The notes beneath the pieces are model-generated. The model had not been told where the DNA came from. It did no database searches and saw nothing but the letters and a program-made list of their open reading frames with translations. The position numbers and the translations under genes were made by a program. A stretch of DNA of 64,000 bases from an uncultured Pseudomonadales bacterium (lineage in GTDB: Bacteria > Pseudomonadota > Gammaproteobacteria > Pseudomonadales > Balneatricaceae), in contig CALSNA010000005.1 of assembly GCA_943787595.1 (NCBI GenBank), positions 186,001 through 250,000 on the forward strand, in the 5' to 3' direction. How positions within the stretch are numbered: the first letter of the stretch is position 1; every line of letters starts with the position of its first letter. Positions 21,398-30,322 of the stretch are shown piece by piece.

Positions 21398-22402
21398 TTA
21401 TTCATGTGAGTCAACAACTTTAATTTTCCGGTCATAAGTAGCAACCTGTGCCGGATTCAAATGGCCTGAAAAATCCTGTTTATTGCCTTCATAATCACTG
21501 ATTGACTTGGCCTTAATGTCGTGAAACGTAAAATCAAATTTCATTCCGGGATTAGCAGCCTGAGCCTTTTTTTTAGCCCGAATAAACCAGCTATAAAATG
21601 TACGCTTACCTATAGTGTTATTGGTGCTATTTTGATTTATAAATATCCAGATTGCTGATTTGATATCTCCCTGTTGGTTCAGAGCCAGGTCGATGGCCTT
21701 TCGCAAACGTGGTGTCCAGCGTTTAATTTGTTCCTTGCCAGTTTTATTCTGCTTGATATAGAGGCCTTCATCGCGCAAATCCTGACGGCGTATTTGCAAG
21801 ACATCGCCTTGTCGGGCTGCACAGCAATAACTGATCTCCATTGCAGCATGCATCAATGGATTTGCCTGATCAATTACAGCTAGATACTCGGCATCGGTGA
21901 TATATCGGGTACGAGGTTTCTCAGTGAATTTATTAACATACTTGCATGGGTTTTCCTTTATATCCGGCTTTCTCTGTATCCCCCAAGAGAACACTGTAGA
22001 CATAAAAGCATGTTCTCTATTAGCACAGGATTCTGATCTTTCACTACGCAGATTCATGTAAGTACGGATGTGAACGGGAGTTATTCTGCCACGAGCCATT
22101 TTGCCAAAGACAGGAATTAGATATCGGGCATAGTTTGAATACTCTTTTCGCGTTTTTAAGGCCAGTCTTCGATATTCAGGCGAGGACAAATACTCGGTAA
22201 CCAACTGCTCAAAGGAACCCGATCTAACTTCCAGCTTTTTTACTTCTTCATCATAGCGGCGAATAACCTGTGGTTTAGAGGCTTTTAAATCAGCCAGCCT
22301 GATACAACGACCATCCTTGATACGAAGCTCGTATGCAGACTTGCCCCGGTAAACCCGTGGAGGCATCCAGCTATCTAGTGCTGACTGACGATTACGACCC
22401 AT
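21398..22402 (-). CDS. int: Tyrosine-type integrase
   Basis: The 334-residue recombinase has an N-terminal arm-binding region, a core-binding SAM-like domain (about 60-150) and a catalytic domain. Likely catalytic residues are Arg197 (CCAARQGD), a beta-hairpin Lys at about 220 (KTGKE), His294 in HDIKAK, His314 in SGH and the nucleophile Tyr323 (VATYDRK). The second conserved Arg of the HxxR motif is Lys297 here, a substitution I believe also occurs in related phage integrases. It is the last gene of the leftward early operon and ends 22 bases from attL. Confidence 0.95.
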   Translation of the reverse strand: MGRNRQSALDSWMPPRVYRGKSAYELRIKDGRCIRLADLKASKPQVIRRYDEEVKKLEVRSGSFEQLVTEYLSSPEYRRLALKTRKEYSNYARYLIPVFGKMARGRITPVHIRTYMNLRSERSESCANREHAFMSTVFSWGIQRKPDIKENPCKYVNKFTEKPRTRYITDAEYLAVIDQANPLMHAAMEISYCCAARQGDVLQIRRQDLRDEGLYIKQNKTGKEQIKRWTPRLRKAIDLALNQQGDIKSAIWIFINQNSTNNTIGKRTFYSWFIRAKKKAQAANPGMKFDFTFHDIKAKSISDYEGNKQDFSGHLNPAQVATYDRKIKVVDSHE

Positions 22403-22404
22403 GA

Positions 22405-22626
22405 CTAACCCTTTTGCATTGCATTAAAGTTTGGCTCATCGTTGCTGTTATTTATATTACGTAAATGGGTTGGGTTGTTGAAGTGATACCAGCTGGTCTG
22501 TGGTCTGCCATCCAGTTTGCTTTCGACAAAATAAATGTTGTGCTTCTCAAGAACGGCACATTGATCTTTAGGCTTTTTAGCACCCGTAATTTTAATTATG
22601 TCTTCAGGTGATATTAGCTGTGACAT
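22405..22626 (-). CDS. DUF4224 protein, candidate excisionase
   Basis: The 73-residue protein begins MSQLISPEDIIKITGAKKP and continues with a short helix-turn-helix-like pattern and aromatic residues (TSWYHFNNP). This matches DUF4224, a small family regularly encoded directly upstream of phage integrases. The stop lies two bases before the integrase start, so the genes are coupled. By position it may act as recombination directionality factor, which is inference only. Confidence 0.8.
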   Translation of the reverse strand: MSQLISPEDIIKITGAKKPKDQCAVLEKHNIYFVESKLDGRPQTSWYHFNNPTHLRNINNSNDEPNFNAMQKG

Positions 22627-22633
22627 AACACCC

Positions 22634-24043
22634 CTACCCTTTACTATACTGTGCCTGACGATGTTTAATATCGGTTTTCAGTGCATTAATTAAATCCTGA
22701 TGGGTGGCCTGCCCTTTTTGTAATGATTCCATTGACGTGATATCCACCGTATTGTTGATCAGAATATGGTGTACTGTGACCGGTCTGGTCTGGCCCTGAC
22801 GGTGCAGACGGCCATTAAACTGGGTGTATAACTCAAAATAACTTAGTCCATACCAGACGATAATATGACCACCCTTCTGTAAGTTCAGGCCATGTCCAGC
22901 ACTGGCCGGATGCGCTATCAGAATGGGTATCTCACCAGCATTCCAGCGTTCAATAGCATGGGCTTCATCAATGGATACGGCCTCTTTAAACCGTTGCGTA
23001 ATCCGTTCCTTATCAAACTGGAATGAGTATGCGACCAGCACAGATTGGCCGTTAGCCGCTTCAACCAGTTCTTCAAGGGCATCCAGTTTGTGCTGGTGAA
23101 CACTGTCCCATCTGCCCTGTTTGTCAGTGTATAACGCTCCTTGACAGAATTGTCTCAACTTGCCTGAAAGCACACCGGCATTGATGGCCTTGACCGTGTT
23201 TTGATCCAGTTCCAGTAAAAACTCTTTTTCCAGTTCCCGGTATTGTGCGGTTTCCTGTCGGGTCAAATCCAGATAGATGAAGTTATTGATCCGGTCTGGC
23301 AAACTCAGATAATCTTTAGCTGAAAGAGTTAAACAAATGCCCTGCAGCTGGTCGTGGATTAATTCCTTGCTGCCTTCGCGCAAGAGCCAGTTGTATCCCG
23401 TATAATCGCTAATACAGTATTCTTCACAAAACATACTGAACGTTTTTCTCAGACGCTGGCCCTGATCTAGCAGAAATATCTGGGGCCAGATATCCACAAG
23501 CCCCTTGCTGGTCGGTGTGGCAGTGAGTTCAATTAAACGGTCAATCTTTGGCAAGACTTTTTTCAGGGACTTGAACCGTTGTGATGTTGGTGAACGGAAT
23601 GCACTGGCTTCATCGATAATTACCGTATCATAGGGCCACTTTGCCTTATAGTGATTGACGAGCCAGGTCACCATTTCACGGTTGATCATGTGAATATCTT
23701 CTTCCCCGGCCAGGGCTTTTAATCGTTTATCTTTTTTACCGTGGATTATGGCCCAGGTCAGATCACTGGACTGTGCCCACAGATCGACCTCAGCTGGCCA
23801 GGTGTTCTTGATGACACGCACGGTAGCAATTATCAGAACCCGGCCTATCTCAAACCGATTGAATAGATGGGCAATGGCAGTCAGGGATATGGCCGTTTTA
23901 CCCAGACCCATATCGATCCATAGTGCACACTTTGACTTGCCCAGTACAAAATCTACGGCCCGTTTTTGATACGGGTGCAGATCTGCTTCACTGAGTTGCT
24001 TGTGTGAACAGCTGCTTTCCGGCGTCAATACTGTCGATGACAT
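22634..24043 (-). CDS. SNF2/DEAD-like phage helicase
   Basis: A superfamily 2 ATPase of 469 residues from the ATG at 24043 (MSSTVLTPESSC). The frame is open to 24127 but that would overlap the nuclease gene more. Motifs in order: Walker A DMGLGKTAISLTAI, the DEAD-box equivalent VIIDEASAFRSP, LTATPTSKG, and the C-terminal SNF2 motifs SAGHGLNLQKGG and GRLHRQGQTRPV. In phages of this type it accompanies the VRR-NUC nuclease and family A polymerase and is thought to help replication or recombination. The start overlaps the VRR-NUC gene by 56 bases. Confidence 0.92.
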   Translation of the reverse strand: MSSTVLTPESSCSHKQLSEADLHPYQKRAVDFVLGKSKCALWIDMGLGKTAISLTAIAHLFNRFEIGRVLIIATVRVIKNTWPAEVDLWAQSSDLTWAIIHGKKDKRLKALAGEEDIHMINREMVTWLVNHYKAKWPYDTVIIDEASAFRSPTSQRFKSLKKVLPKIDRLIELTATPTSKGLVDIWPQIFLLDQGQRLRKTFSMFCEEYCISDYTGYNWLLREGSKELIHDQLQGICLTLSAKDYLSLPDRINNFIYLDLTRQETAQYRELEKEFLLELDQNTVKAINAGVLSGKLRQFCQGALYTDKQGRWDSVHQHKLDALEELVEAANGQSVLVAYSFQFDKERITQRFKEAVSIDEAHAIERWNAGEIPILIAHPASAGHGLNLQKGGHIIVWYGLSYFELYTQFNGRLHRQGQTRPVTVHHILINNTVDITSMESLQKGQATHQDLINALKTDIKHRQAQYSKG

Positions 24044-24263
24044 GAACTGGAAACCCCTCTGCGGCCAATTCCTGATGAACACTCTGTTGTAGCTTTGTCG
24101 GTCTTTTACCCGGCACCTTAAACTCAATCATAATCACCACACCGGCTTTAAAATACAGTCGATCCGGTACCCCGTGATGGCTGGGGCTGGTCCACTTGTA
24201 GCTTAGCCAACCTTGCTTCTGGGCGTATCCCGTAACTTTTCGCTCAATATATGACTCTCGCAA
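23988..24263 (-). CDS. VRR-NUC domain nuclease
   Basis: A stand-alone VRR-NUC nuclease of 91 residues, the usual size in phages. The PD-(D/E)xK-type core is visible as HGVPDRLYFKAGVVIMIEFK (Asp, then Glu-x-Lys). These proteins are structure-selective nucleases, with the eukaryotic FAN1 domain as a relative. It sits between polymerase and helicase genes in the early operon and overlaps the helicase start. It likely acts in phage replication or recombination. Confidence 0.9.
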   Translation of the reverse strand: MRESYIERKVTGYAQKQGWLSYKWTSPSHHGVPDRLYFKAGVVIMIEFKVPGKRPTKLQQSVHQELAAEGFPVHVIDSIDAGKQLFTQATQ

Positions 24264-24302
24264 AACCTGTTCCTCAAGATAAACATAAAGGCATATAAAT
24301 GA

Positions 24303-26232
24303 TCATTTTCGATACCTATGACTTTCATAGCCGGTGGCCTTAATGGGTAAACCGTTAGCCCAGTGCGGTAAACGACACATCCGGTGTTTAAAATCCTCTA
24401 CACTGCCAAAGTCCTGGTCCACTTCGGCAATGATTTCATCGTGGACGGATAGCACCACTGGGTATCCTGCGTCTTCTACACGCAGCATGGCCTGTGCCAT
24501 TAAATCCCGCGCCACGGCCTGAATGATGTTTTCCGTCAACCGGCCCCCGTAGGTATTTTGCCGTTCCCATTTGCGAGTTACCGAGTTAACACCCATGTAG
24601 GTCAGCTGTGGTCTGTTATACATACCAGGCATGATCACTGGCTGGTAATAGGTCAGTAGGCGACCTGAAGGCAAGCGGCAAAACAGGTAGTCACCTGAAT
24701 ACCTGAACCGGACAGCTCGGTATCCAAAAGTGTTGCCGGGGTGTTTAACAGCCTGAATTGCTGCCTGTTCAATTTTTTTCCAGTACCGTACAATATGACG
24801 ATTGGCACTTCGCCAGTCCGTCTTAATGGTGTCGGCCAGGTCTTCGGATAATTCCACACCGTAGCTGGATGCCATACCTAAGAATGCCTTAACACCACCC
24901 TGATAGCCCAGAGCCAGAGACGCGATCTTGCCAATAAAACGCTGATCTGAACTTATCTTGTCCATTGGCACCTTATAGATGCTGCTAGCCGTATGCTCGT
25001 ATATCATGCCGTGTCCCTTGAACACTTCTAAAACGTCCTGTTGCCCGGCCATCCATGCCAGAACACGAGCTTCGATGGCTGCATAATCGGCCACGATCAG
25101 TTTTTTACCCGCTGGCGCGCACAACATGCCTCGTATACAGGAACTTAACGCCTCCATCGGATCGTCATAGAACAACTCAAGTAGTTCAGCATCGCGGTTC
25201 TGGAACAGTGCAATACAGGCATCCGTGTCACTAAACGTTGACCTGGGCAAGTTCTGTGGCTGGAAAAGCTGACCACTCCACCGGCCTGTAGAAGCTCCGT
25301 GATACCTTAATAGTCCACGGGCCCGGTTATCGTCAGTGACCAGCATTTGCAAACGGGCATACTTGGCTATGCTGGTTTTACCCAGCTGCAACCGTATCTC
25401 GATCAAACGCCGTGCAATGGGCGGCAAGTCTTTATCCTTGAGTACGCTAGCCAGATAAGCCTTGTCATACTGAATTAGGGGGTATCCAAGTTCACAGTTA
25501 ACATAATCCAGTACGCATTCGCGCTGACTGACATTCGTTAACTGGCAACGGGTGATCCGGGATACCTCCTCATTCAGCTGCCGGGTGGCCTGCTCCAGTA
25601 TGACCTCGACATGGCTCACCGATTCAGTATCGATGTACACACCACGCATGTTGATCGTCTGATCCAGTTCCCATATCTGTCGCTCTACCAGACTAAGGGG
25701 TCTTAACAACCGGGCAATGGCACGTTCGGCCATTACGTCCTGCTGACAATAGTCGTATAACTCCTGCAGTAATTGATCATCACTAACCCGATTACCCCGG
25801 TAAGGCTTGCATAGCCGTTGAATGAGATAACTGCCCCGCTTGTCCTTGACCTGATCCTGAGCCAGACCCATAGCCGCACCGCATTCGCCCAGCTTGCGCG
25901 GCATGGCCAGGGCTGCTGCGCGGCATGGCCAGGGCTGCTGCGCGGGCTGCAGTATCCTCCCACTGTGAAATATCTGTTTTGGGCCAGTGCAATACCTGCG
26001 TCCAGATGCACCACTCAAAAAAGCTGTTCCAGGCTCGAAAGGTAAACTGCCCGTAATTAATGATGCATAACGGCAATGGTTGACCCGGTAACCACAGAAT
26101 GGGATCACCATCATCAATGGCATACGCCATGCACAGCACTTCAGTGGTGGGATGGCAGGCATAGGCCCACGCACCCACTTTTTTCAGGTCAGTTTCGCTG
26201 TAGGTTTCAAAGTCCAGTGATACGACAGGCAT
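24303..26232 (-). pseudogene. Phage family A DNA polymerase, frame broken by a 22-bp duplication
   Basis: Two overlapping frames carry one protein. The N-terminal part from 26232 (MPVVSLDFETYSETDLKKVG) has a DnaQ-like 3'-5' exonuclease start. The remainder carries the polymerase palm: LIVADYAAIEARVLAWMAG (motif A), KIASLALGYQGGVKAF (motif B) and VLSVHDEI (motif C). The frame switches at a perfect 22-bp tandem duplication (25896-25939). Removing one copy leaves 1908 bases, an uninterrupted 635-residue protein of normal family length. As written, the first frame runs into unrelated sequence and stops near 25792. A loss of one repeat by slippage would restore it, so inactivation may be reversible. 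Confidence 0.92.
25896..25939. repeat. Perfect 22-bp tandem duplication inside the polymerase gene
   Basis: Positions 25896-25917 and 25918-25939 are identical, and a further six bases (25940-25945) repeat the start of the unit. The unit is G+C-rich. Since 22 is not a multiple of three, the extra copy shifts the reading frame by one base. Confidence 0.97.
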
Positions 26233-26246
26233 AACAGCAAATCCCG

Positions 26247-26837
26247 TTAATCCGCAAAGGGATCATCTTCATGATCATTATCTACGGTTTCATGTGATTC
26301 AATGTCTGCAAATTCACTTTCAGGATTAACCTCGTCACTGAGGCGTTCACCATGCTTGTGGAACATCACGGCCCGGAGGCTGAGTGCGACACCCGGTTTA
26401 ATGTGTTTTTTGGGATCACCATCGTAGGCATAGGCCCGAACGGATACAGCCACATAGCAACCGGGATACAATATGTCATCCTCTTTGCTGACTGCGATAC
26501 AAAGCCCATCACGCTTGATAAATGCCTTTGGCTTATCCACTGCCTTGGGATTAATAAAATAGCTGTTGTAACTGGCATATTCAGGGTCATCTCCTAATTG
26601 AGCCCCAAAGTTTTTCATACCTTTGGGCTTTTTATTCCCCCACTTGTCTTGCTGTGCCTGTTCAACAATGCGGTTTATGGCTTTCTCCTGGCCTTTGTTC
26701 AGAACAATGCAGGCACTGAAACGCAGTTTTACTTTTCCGCCGTCATCTTCTGATTCCTTGGGTTTAAACAAACCACCCCCGATAAAACGGCCCGTGACCG
26801 TGGCTTTAAATTCATCATTCATATCAAATATCCCCAT
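26247..26837 (-). CDS. DUF2815 protein, phage ssDNA-binding-like
   Basis: The 196-residue protein matches DUF2815: FKATVTGRFIGGGLFKPKES at the N-terminus, FSACIVLNKGQEKAI, a DDPEYASYNSYFINPKA stretch, and YPGCYVAVSVRAYAY. The C-terminal tail is strongly acidic (DNDHEDDPFAD), as in single-stranded DNA-binding proteins that recruit partners by this tail. It lies between the DUF2800 and polymerase genes, the standard phage order. A role as replication SSB is inferred from these features. Confidence 0.88.
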   Translation of the reverse strand: MGIFDMNDEFKATVTGRFIGGGLFKPKESEDDGGKVKLRFSACIVLNKGQEKAINRIVEQAQQDKWGNKKPKGMKNFGAQLGDDPEYASYNSYFINPKAVDKPKAFIKRDGLCIAVSKEDDILYPGCYVAVSVRAYAYDGDPKKHIKPGVALSLRAVMFHKHGERLSDEVNPESEFADIESHETVDNDHEDDPFAD

Positions 26838-27023
26838 GCGTTAACGGTAAATAGAGTGCGCCAGCTGGTGACCAAACCACCCGACTGGCCATTTTTTCAG
26901 TTACCACCTTTGGTACACATCAAGGTATGGTTACTGGTAACTCAGCTTGTGCGCCGGTTGCTTCCGGCTGCATACGTGGTCGACGTATCTCATTGCCCCG
27001 ATTGCCCGGTAGAAAACAGCGGG

Positions 27024-28412
27024 TCAGGCTGCTTCGTCCAGTGTGGTTGAAGGTGTTTCCTCTGAATCCACATCGGCAAATTCTTCTTCTGGATTGATGA
27101 CTATGGATGACCGTTTATCCGACTCAGGGACACAGGTGGGTTTACCCGGTGGTTTGTGAACATGCTGCTGCATGATCCGGTGATCTTTACCCAGAATTCC
27201 TTCGGCTTCAGCGGGACTGATGATCTCTCTGTCTTTGTAGGTTTTTTCCACCTTGATCGCACGACGCAGGGCTTTTTCAGCGGCCTCAACATCTTTCCAT
27301 TTGCGGACGGATCGACCATGTACCAGTTTATGATCTGGTACGGTACGACCTGCTTCCAGCTCTTCCTGGGCATATTTTTTTAATGCATTAATCCACTGGG
27401 TTACAGCGTCCAGATCAGGTAATATCGCGGCAATCTCGGTGTTATCCAGGGTTTCAATATTTTTTAGCTGGATCGGCTGATCGATATGGGCAAAATCTTC
27501 CTGGGCTACCAGATCAATGCAGTGCTGGGCATAGGCCCGACAAACGGGTTTTGCCTTACAAAACTGGCACTGGGATTTACCGGGGTTAAACGGTGCATCA
27601 TCCTGTAGCGCAATCTGGGCTTTTTCACTGACTTCCGTATCAGCCCAGACCAGAAGGTCTTTTAATCTGATGGTCCATTCACTGATGTTATTGAGCCGTG
27701 GCTGGTGAACGACCAGCTTGAACGTGTCAATGTCATAGAGGTGACCATATTCATTGAACACGCCCAGGGCATATAATTTGAGTTGTGGGTTATCCCTGAC
27801 ATCAACGGGTATGCCCTGGCCATACTTAAAGTCAATCACCGTGACTATGCCCTCATCATCGTAATCGAATACAACGAAGTCAGCCGGTCCTGCGCCACCG
27901 GGCACCCAGTCTGAAAACGATACTCGCTGCTCAATCATGCTCATACCGGGATAGTCACTTAGAGAATTAATGTATCCCTGCACATGTCCCGCCATCTCAA
28001 TATCGACAGGATGATCTGGATACTCAATCATTGTTTTACCCACAAAGTCTTCCGGGTATATGTTTGCGGATAACTTATTGCTCAGGCTGGATAAGCACAA
28101 GTCGGCCAGGGCGTGGGCCACGCTGCCCTCGTCACGAAAATCGGAACGGCCTTCTCCCCTGCCTTCCTCCATGCGAACCGATGCCGGACACACCATCCAT
28201 CGATGGGCATTACTGGCCGACAATACACTGTGTCCGTATTTAGTGCCGTCCGTAATGAGCCGACCATCGGGTAACTGGCCATAGTGCAAATAGGCCCGGG
28301 CTTCCTGACGCGGGATATCCAGATATTGGGCAACCTCACCAATATCACTAAAGACCATTTCTGTTGCATCAACCAGTTTTGATGCTGCCTTAATTGTTAT
28401 GTTTTTCATCAT
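27024..28412 (-). CDS. DUF2800 nuclease (RecB/Cas4-like PD-(D/E)xK fold)
   Basis: The core starts at about residue 62 with LSASNAHRWMVCPASVRMEE, typical of DUF2800. It continues with DEGSVAHALADLCL, the nuclease residues in ADFVVFDYDD...TVIDFKYGQG, and a cysteine cluster (QCQFCKAKPVCRAYAQHC) that together with Cys in VCPAS would bind an iron-sulfur cluster as in Cas4 and AddB. An extra N-terminal 60 residues contain a helix-turn-helix-like stretch (DIGEVAQYLDIPRQEARAYL), which I do not associate with the family. About 190 bases to the next gene hold no convincing ORF. It likely processes DNA ends in phage recombination. Confidence 0.88.
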   Translation of the reverse strand: MMKNITIKAASKLVDATEMVFSDIGEVAQYLDIPRQEARAYLHYGQLPDGRLITDGTKYGHSVLSASNAHRWMVCPASVRMEEGRGEGRSDFRDEGSVAHALADLCLSSLSNKLSANIYPEDFVGKTMIEYPDHPVDIEMAGHVQGYINSLSDYPGMSMIEQRVSFSDWVPGGAGPADFVVFDYDDEGIVTVIDFKYGQGIPVDVRDNPQLKLYALGVFNEYGHLYDIDTFKLVVHQPRLNNISEWTIRLKDLLVWADTEVSEKAQIALQDDAPFNPGKSQCQFCKAKPVCRAYAQHCIDLVAQEDFAHIDQPIQLKNIETLDNTEIAAILPDLDAVTQWINALKKYAQEELEAGRTVPDHKLVHGRSVRKWKDVEAAEKALRRAIKVEKTYKDREIISPAEAEGILGKDHRIMQQHVHKPPGKPTCVPESDKRSSIVINPEEEFADVDSEETPSTTLDEAA

Positions 28413-28421
28413 GCGGCCTCT

Positions 28422-29249
28422 CTATGGTGCTGTATTATGGTAATGTTCTATCTCCTGCATTAACTGTGGGTACTGCGCTGGCCTGATGTCTCCCAGTTTT
28501 TTTGCCTTTTGATTGATGCTTTCCAGCATGTCCCGGGCATGTTGTTTGGGAACGCTCATCAGTGCGGCCCGTACTTCTTCCTTGTCAAGAACGGATGTGC
28601 CCTGTGCGGGTTCGTCAGGTGTTATCTCTGTGGCCGCTGTCGCTGCATTGAAGAAGTCAGTGAATTGATCTGGTTTGAGTGCCTTGATCCTGGTGACACC
28701 AAACTGGTTTAGCAGGGCATTGACGCGATCATTATTACCATCACGTTTGGCTAATTGCTCGGCAGCGAGCCGTACATCTTCATTAGTGACCTTGCCCTGA
28801 CCCGCTACCGCGTTTGGATCTGATTGGGTATCTGCTTTTTCAGCTGCCAGCGACTGGTTAACCTGCCCTCTTCTTATATCAAGCAATCGATCAAACAATT
28901 CAGTTTGCCGTTTTTCAGCAATATACTTGATTTTGCTGATCCCAAATTCTTTTAGCAGAGTATTGACGCGATCATGGTTGCCATCGTGTGCGGATATTTC
29001 CTTGGCTGCATCCAGAATGTCTTTCATCGACACCACCCAGTCATTGCCCGTCACTGATTCTGCCGGTGTCTCCGTTTGTGGTTTTGCATTTGACTCCACC
29101 TTGTTTGTTGCTGGATCAGGTACAGCATCTTCCAGCTGATTGGCATCAATTTGTCCTGTTTGTGTTAAGGCAAGGGCTAATGCTTCAGTTGCTTTAGTAT
29201 TACGCTTCAGTGCGCTTGTAAGTGCTTCAATTTGTTGATCGAATGACAT
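28422..29249 (-). CDS. Early protein with three copies of a helical repeat
   Basis: I do not recognise a named family. The 275 residues contain a repeat of about 45 residues. Copy 1 is at about 76-120 (SMKDILDAAKEISAHDGNHD, then FGISKIKYIAEKRQTELFDR). Copy 2 is at about 150-195 (TNEDVRLAAEQLAKRDGNND, then FGVTRIKALKPDQFTDFF). A more divergent copy 3 is at about 222-270 (DKEEVRAALMSVPKQHARDM, then LGDIRPAQYPQLMQEI). A linker rich in Asp, Pro and Thr separates them. The unit resembles short repeats attached to phage recombination proteins, so a DNA or partner-binding role is plausible. It lies 9 bases upstream of the DUF2800 gene. Confidence 0.75.
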   Translation of the reverse strand: MSFDQQIEALTSALKRNTKATEALALALTQTGQIDANQLEDAVPDPATNKVESNAKPQTETPAESVTGNDWVVSMKDILDAAKEISAHDGNHDRVNTLLKEFGISKIKYIAEKRQTELFDRLLDIRRGQVNQSLAAEKADTQSDPNAVAGQGKVTNEDVRLAAEQLAKRDGNNDRVNALLNQFGVTRIKALKPDQFTDFFNAATAATEITPDEPAQGTSVLDKEEVRAALMSVPKQHARDMLESINQKAKKLGDIRPAQYPQLMQEIEHYHNTAP

Positions 29250-29264
29250 ATTGGTTTCTCCTGG

Positions 29265-29891
29265 CTATGCTGCGGGGTTAACTGCGTCTTCGTTTTGGGT
29301 GGTAAAAAAGCGTCGGGCTGTGGCCTGGAAATTACATGCAAGCTTTGCAAGCAGTGCGTTTATTTCTTTTGAAGATCGCTTTTTCAGTACTGATGCGTGG
29401 TGTTCAAGGGCGCTCTTTTTATTGTCGCTGTGTGCATTGGAAAGACCTGAATCCAGATGGATGACTTTCCAGAAACCTGAAGAACCAGAAATCTGACCGA
29501 TTACAAAACGTTTGTCTTCAAGCAACTGAACTGAGCGCAACAACTGGTAACCCCCGGATGATTTGATACTGGGTTTGTAGAAATAGATGGGCTTGTTATG
29601 GAGATCAGCGAAGGCAATGGCGTTTTCAATCTCACCGTCTTTAATGAACTGATTTAATGCACGGGCTTTCTGAACATAAACAGACTTGTGTTTGTTGCGC
29701 CTGGCTGCTTTTTCATAGCGGCCAGCCATATTTTTAATTGCTTCAGGTGTATTGTTGCAGCTGACTTTAAGGCCGTGACGGGTGGTGCAGCGAAATCGTG
29801 CAATGGCGGAATGGTAGTCAGTGGCTGCTTGCCTGATATCTTTAGCAATTTCCCTGAACACGGCTGGGTTGTCTGATTGTTTAGCTGCCAT
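29265..29891 (-). CDS. Hypothetical early phage protein
   Basis: I do not recognise this protein. From the ATG at 29891 (MAAKQSDNPAVFREIAKDIR) it is 208 residues, basic, with a helical N-terminal half (about residues 1-90) and a beta-rich middle (SSGGYQLLRSVQLLEDKRFV, then IGQISGSSGFWKVIHLD). The frame is open to 29945, but the internal start is preferred because a strong GGGGAAAG ribosome binding site precedes it and it then follows the previous gene by two bases. It belongs to the leftward early operon. Confidence 0.7.
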   Translation of the reverse strand: MAAKQSDNPAVFREIAKDIRQAATDYHSAIARFRCTTRHGLKVSCNNTPEAIKNMAGRYEKAARRNKHKSVYVQKARALNQFIKDGEIENAIAFADLHNKPIYFYKPSIKSSGGYQLLRSVQLLEDKRFVIGQISGSSGFWKVIHLDSGLSNAHSDNKKSALEHHASVLKKRSSKEINALLAKLACNFQATARRFFTTQNEDAVNPAA

Positions 29892-29893
29892 GA

Positions 29894-30094
29894 CTACTTT
29901 CCCCAGGGACGTCGAGTTGAGAAAATGGTCAGGGGGAACCGGCATTGGTACAGTTCAGCTAGTCGCCTCTTATATCGGTATTCATTCAAGAGGGTGTCGT
30001 TATCAGGATTGTCTGTACGCACTAATACGCTGGGAGATTTGGTAATTGGTTGACTGGTAATTGGTTGACGGGTGTTTTGGTGGGCGCTTGACAT
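29894..30094 (-). CDS. Small first gene of the leftward early operon
   Basis: The 66-residue product has no recognised family; the N-terminal half is rich in Ser, Thr, Pro and Gln, with a repeated QPIT, and the C-terminal half is basic. Support comes from a strong GAGGG ribosome binding site seven bases before the ATG, a sigma-70-like promoter at 30129-30157, and tight spacing to the next gene. A 9-bp inverted repeat (30097-30126) covers its ribosome binding site, so translation may be controlled. By position it could be an early regulator. Confidence 0.6.
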   Translation of the reverse strand: MSSAHQNTRQPITSQPITKSPSVLVRTDNPDNDTLLNEYRYKRRLAELYQCRFPLTIFSTRRPWGK

Positions 30095-30096
30095 TT

Positions 30097-30126
30097 GTTT
30101 ACCCTCGTCTTGTTATGGGTAAACAT
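30097..30126. promoter_or_regulatory. Inverted repeat over the ribosome binding site of the first early gene
   Basis: TGTTTACCC (30097-30105) and GGGTAAACA (30118-30126) are perfect 9-bp inverted arms around 12 bases. The left arm covers the GGG part of the minus-strand ribosome binding site. It could be an RNA hairpin that limits translation, or a DNA operator. Confidence 0.5.
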
Positions 30127-30128
30127 CA

Positions 30129-30157
30129 TGTTAGGAAAAGTTGATGTTTAAGTCAAC
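30129..30157 (-). promoter_or_regulatory. Leftward early promoter (PL)
   Basis: On the minus strand TTGACT (30157-30152) is separated by 17 bases from TAACAT (30134-30129). These match the sigma-70 -35 and -10 boxes at 5 and 4 of 6 positions. It lies 35 bases upstream of the first early gene and would transcribe the whole replication-integrase operon. Confidence 0.6.
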
Positions 30158-30203
30158 TAAAGTATCAATAAAACTTTACTCAACAAGTTTGAACCGCCTT
30201 ACC

Positions 30204-30245
30204 ATTTAACTAATAGCTAACTTACTAATTAGCTATTAGTTAAAT
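30204..30245. promoter_or_regulatory. 17-bp perfect inverted repeat upstream of PL, possible operator or terminator
   Basis: ATTTAACTAATAGCTAA (30204-30220) is matched by its perfect reverse complement at 30229-30245, with an 8-base spacer. The centre contains TAACTTACTAA, resembling the operator at the cro promoter (31067-31085). There is no T-run, so repressor binding seems more likely than termination, although the repressor gene does end just upstream at 30323. Confidence 0.55.
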
Positions 30246-30322
30246 AAAGTTGATGACTTAATAATCGTATTGATTTTATTTGAGGTGATATGATGTGATA
30301 AATAGATAGTGATTGTTTGAAT

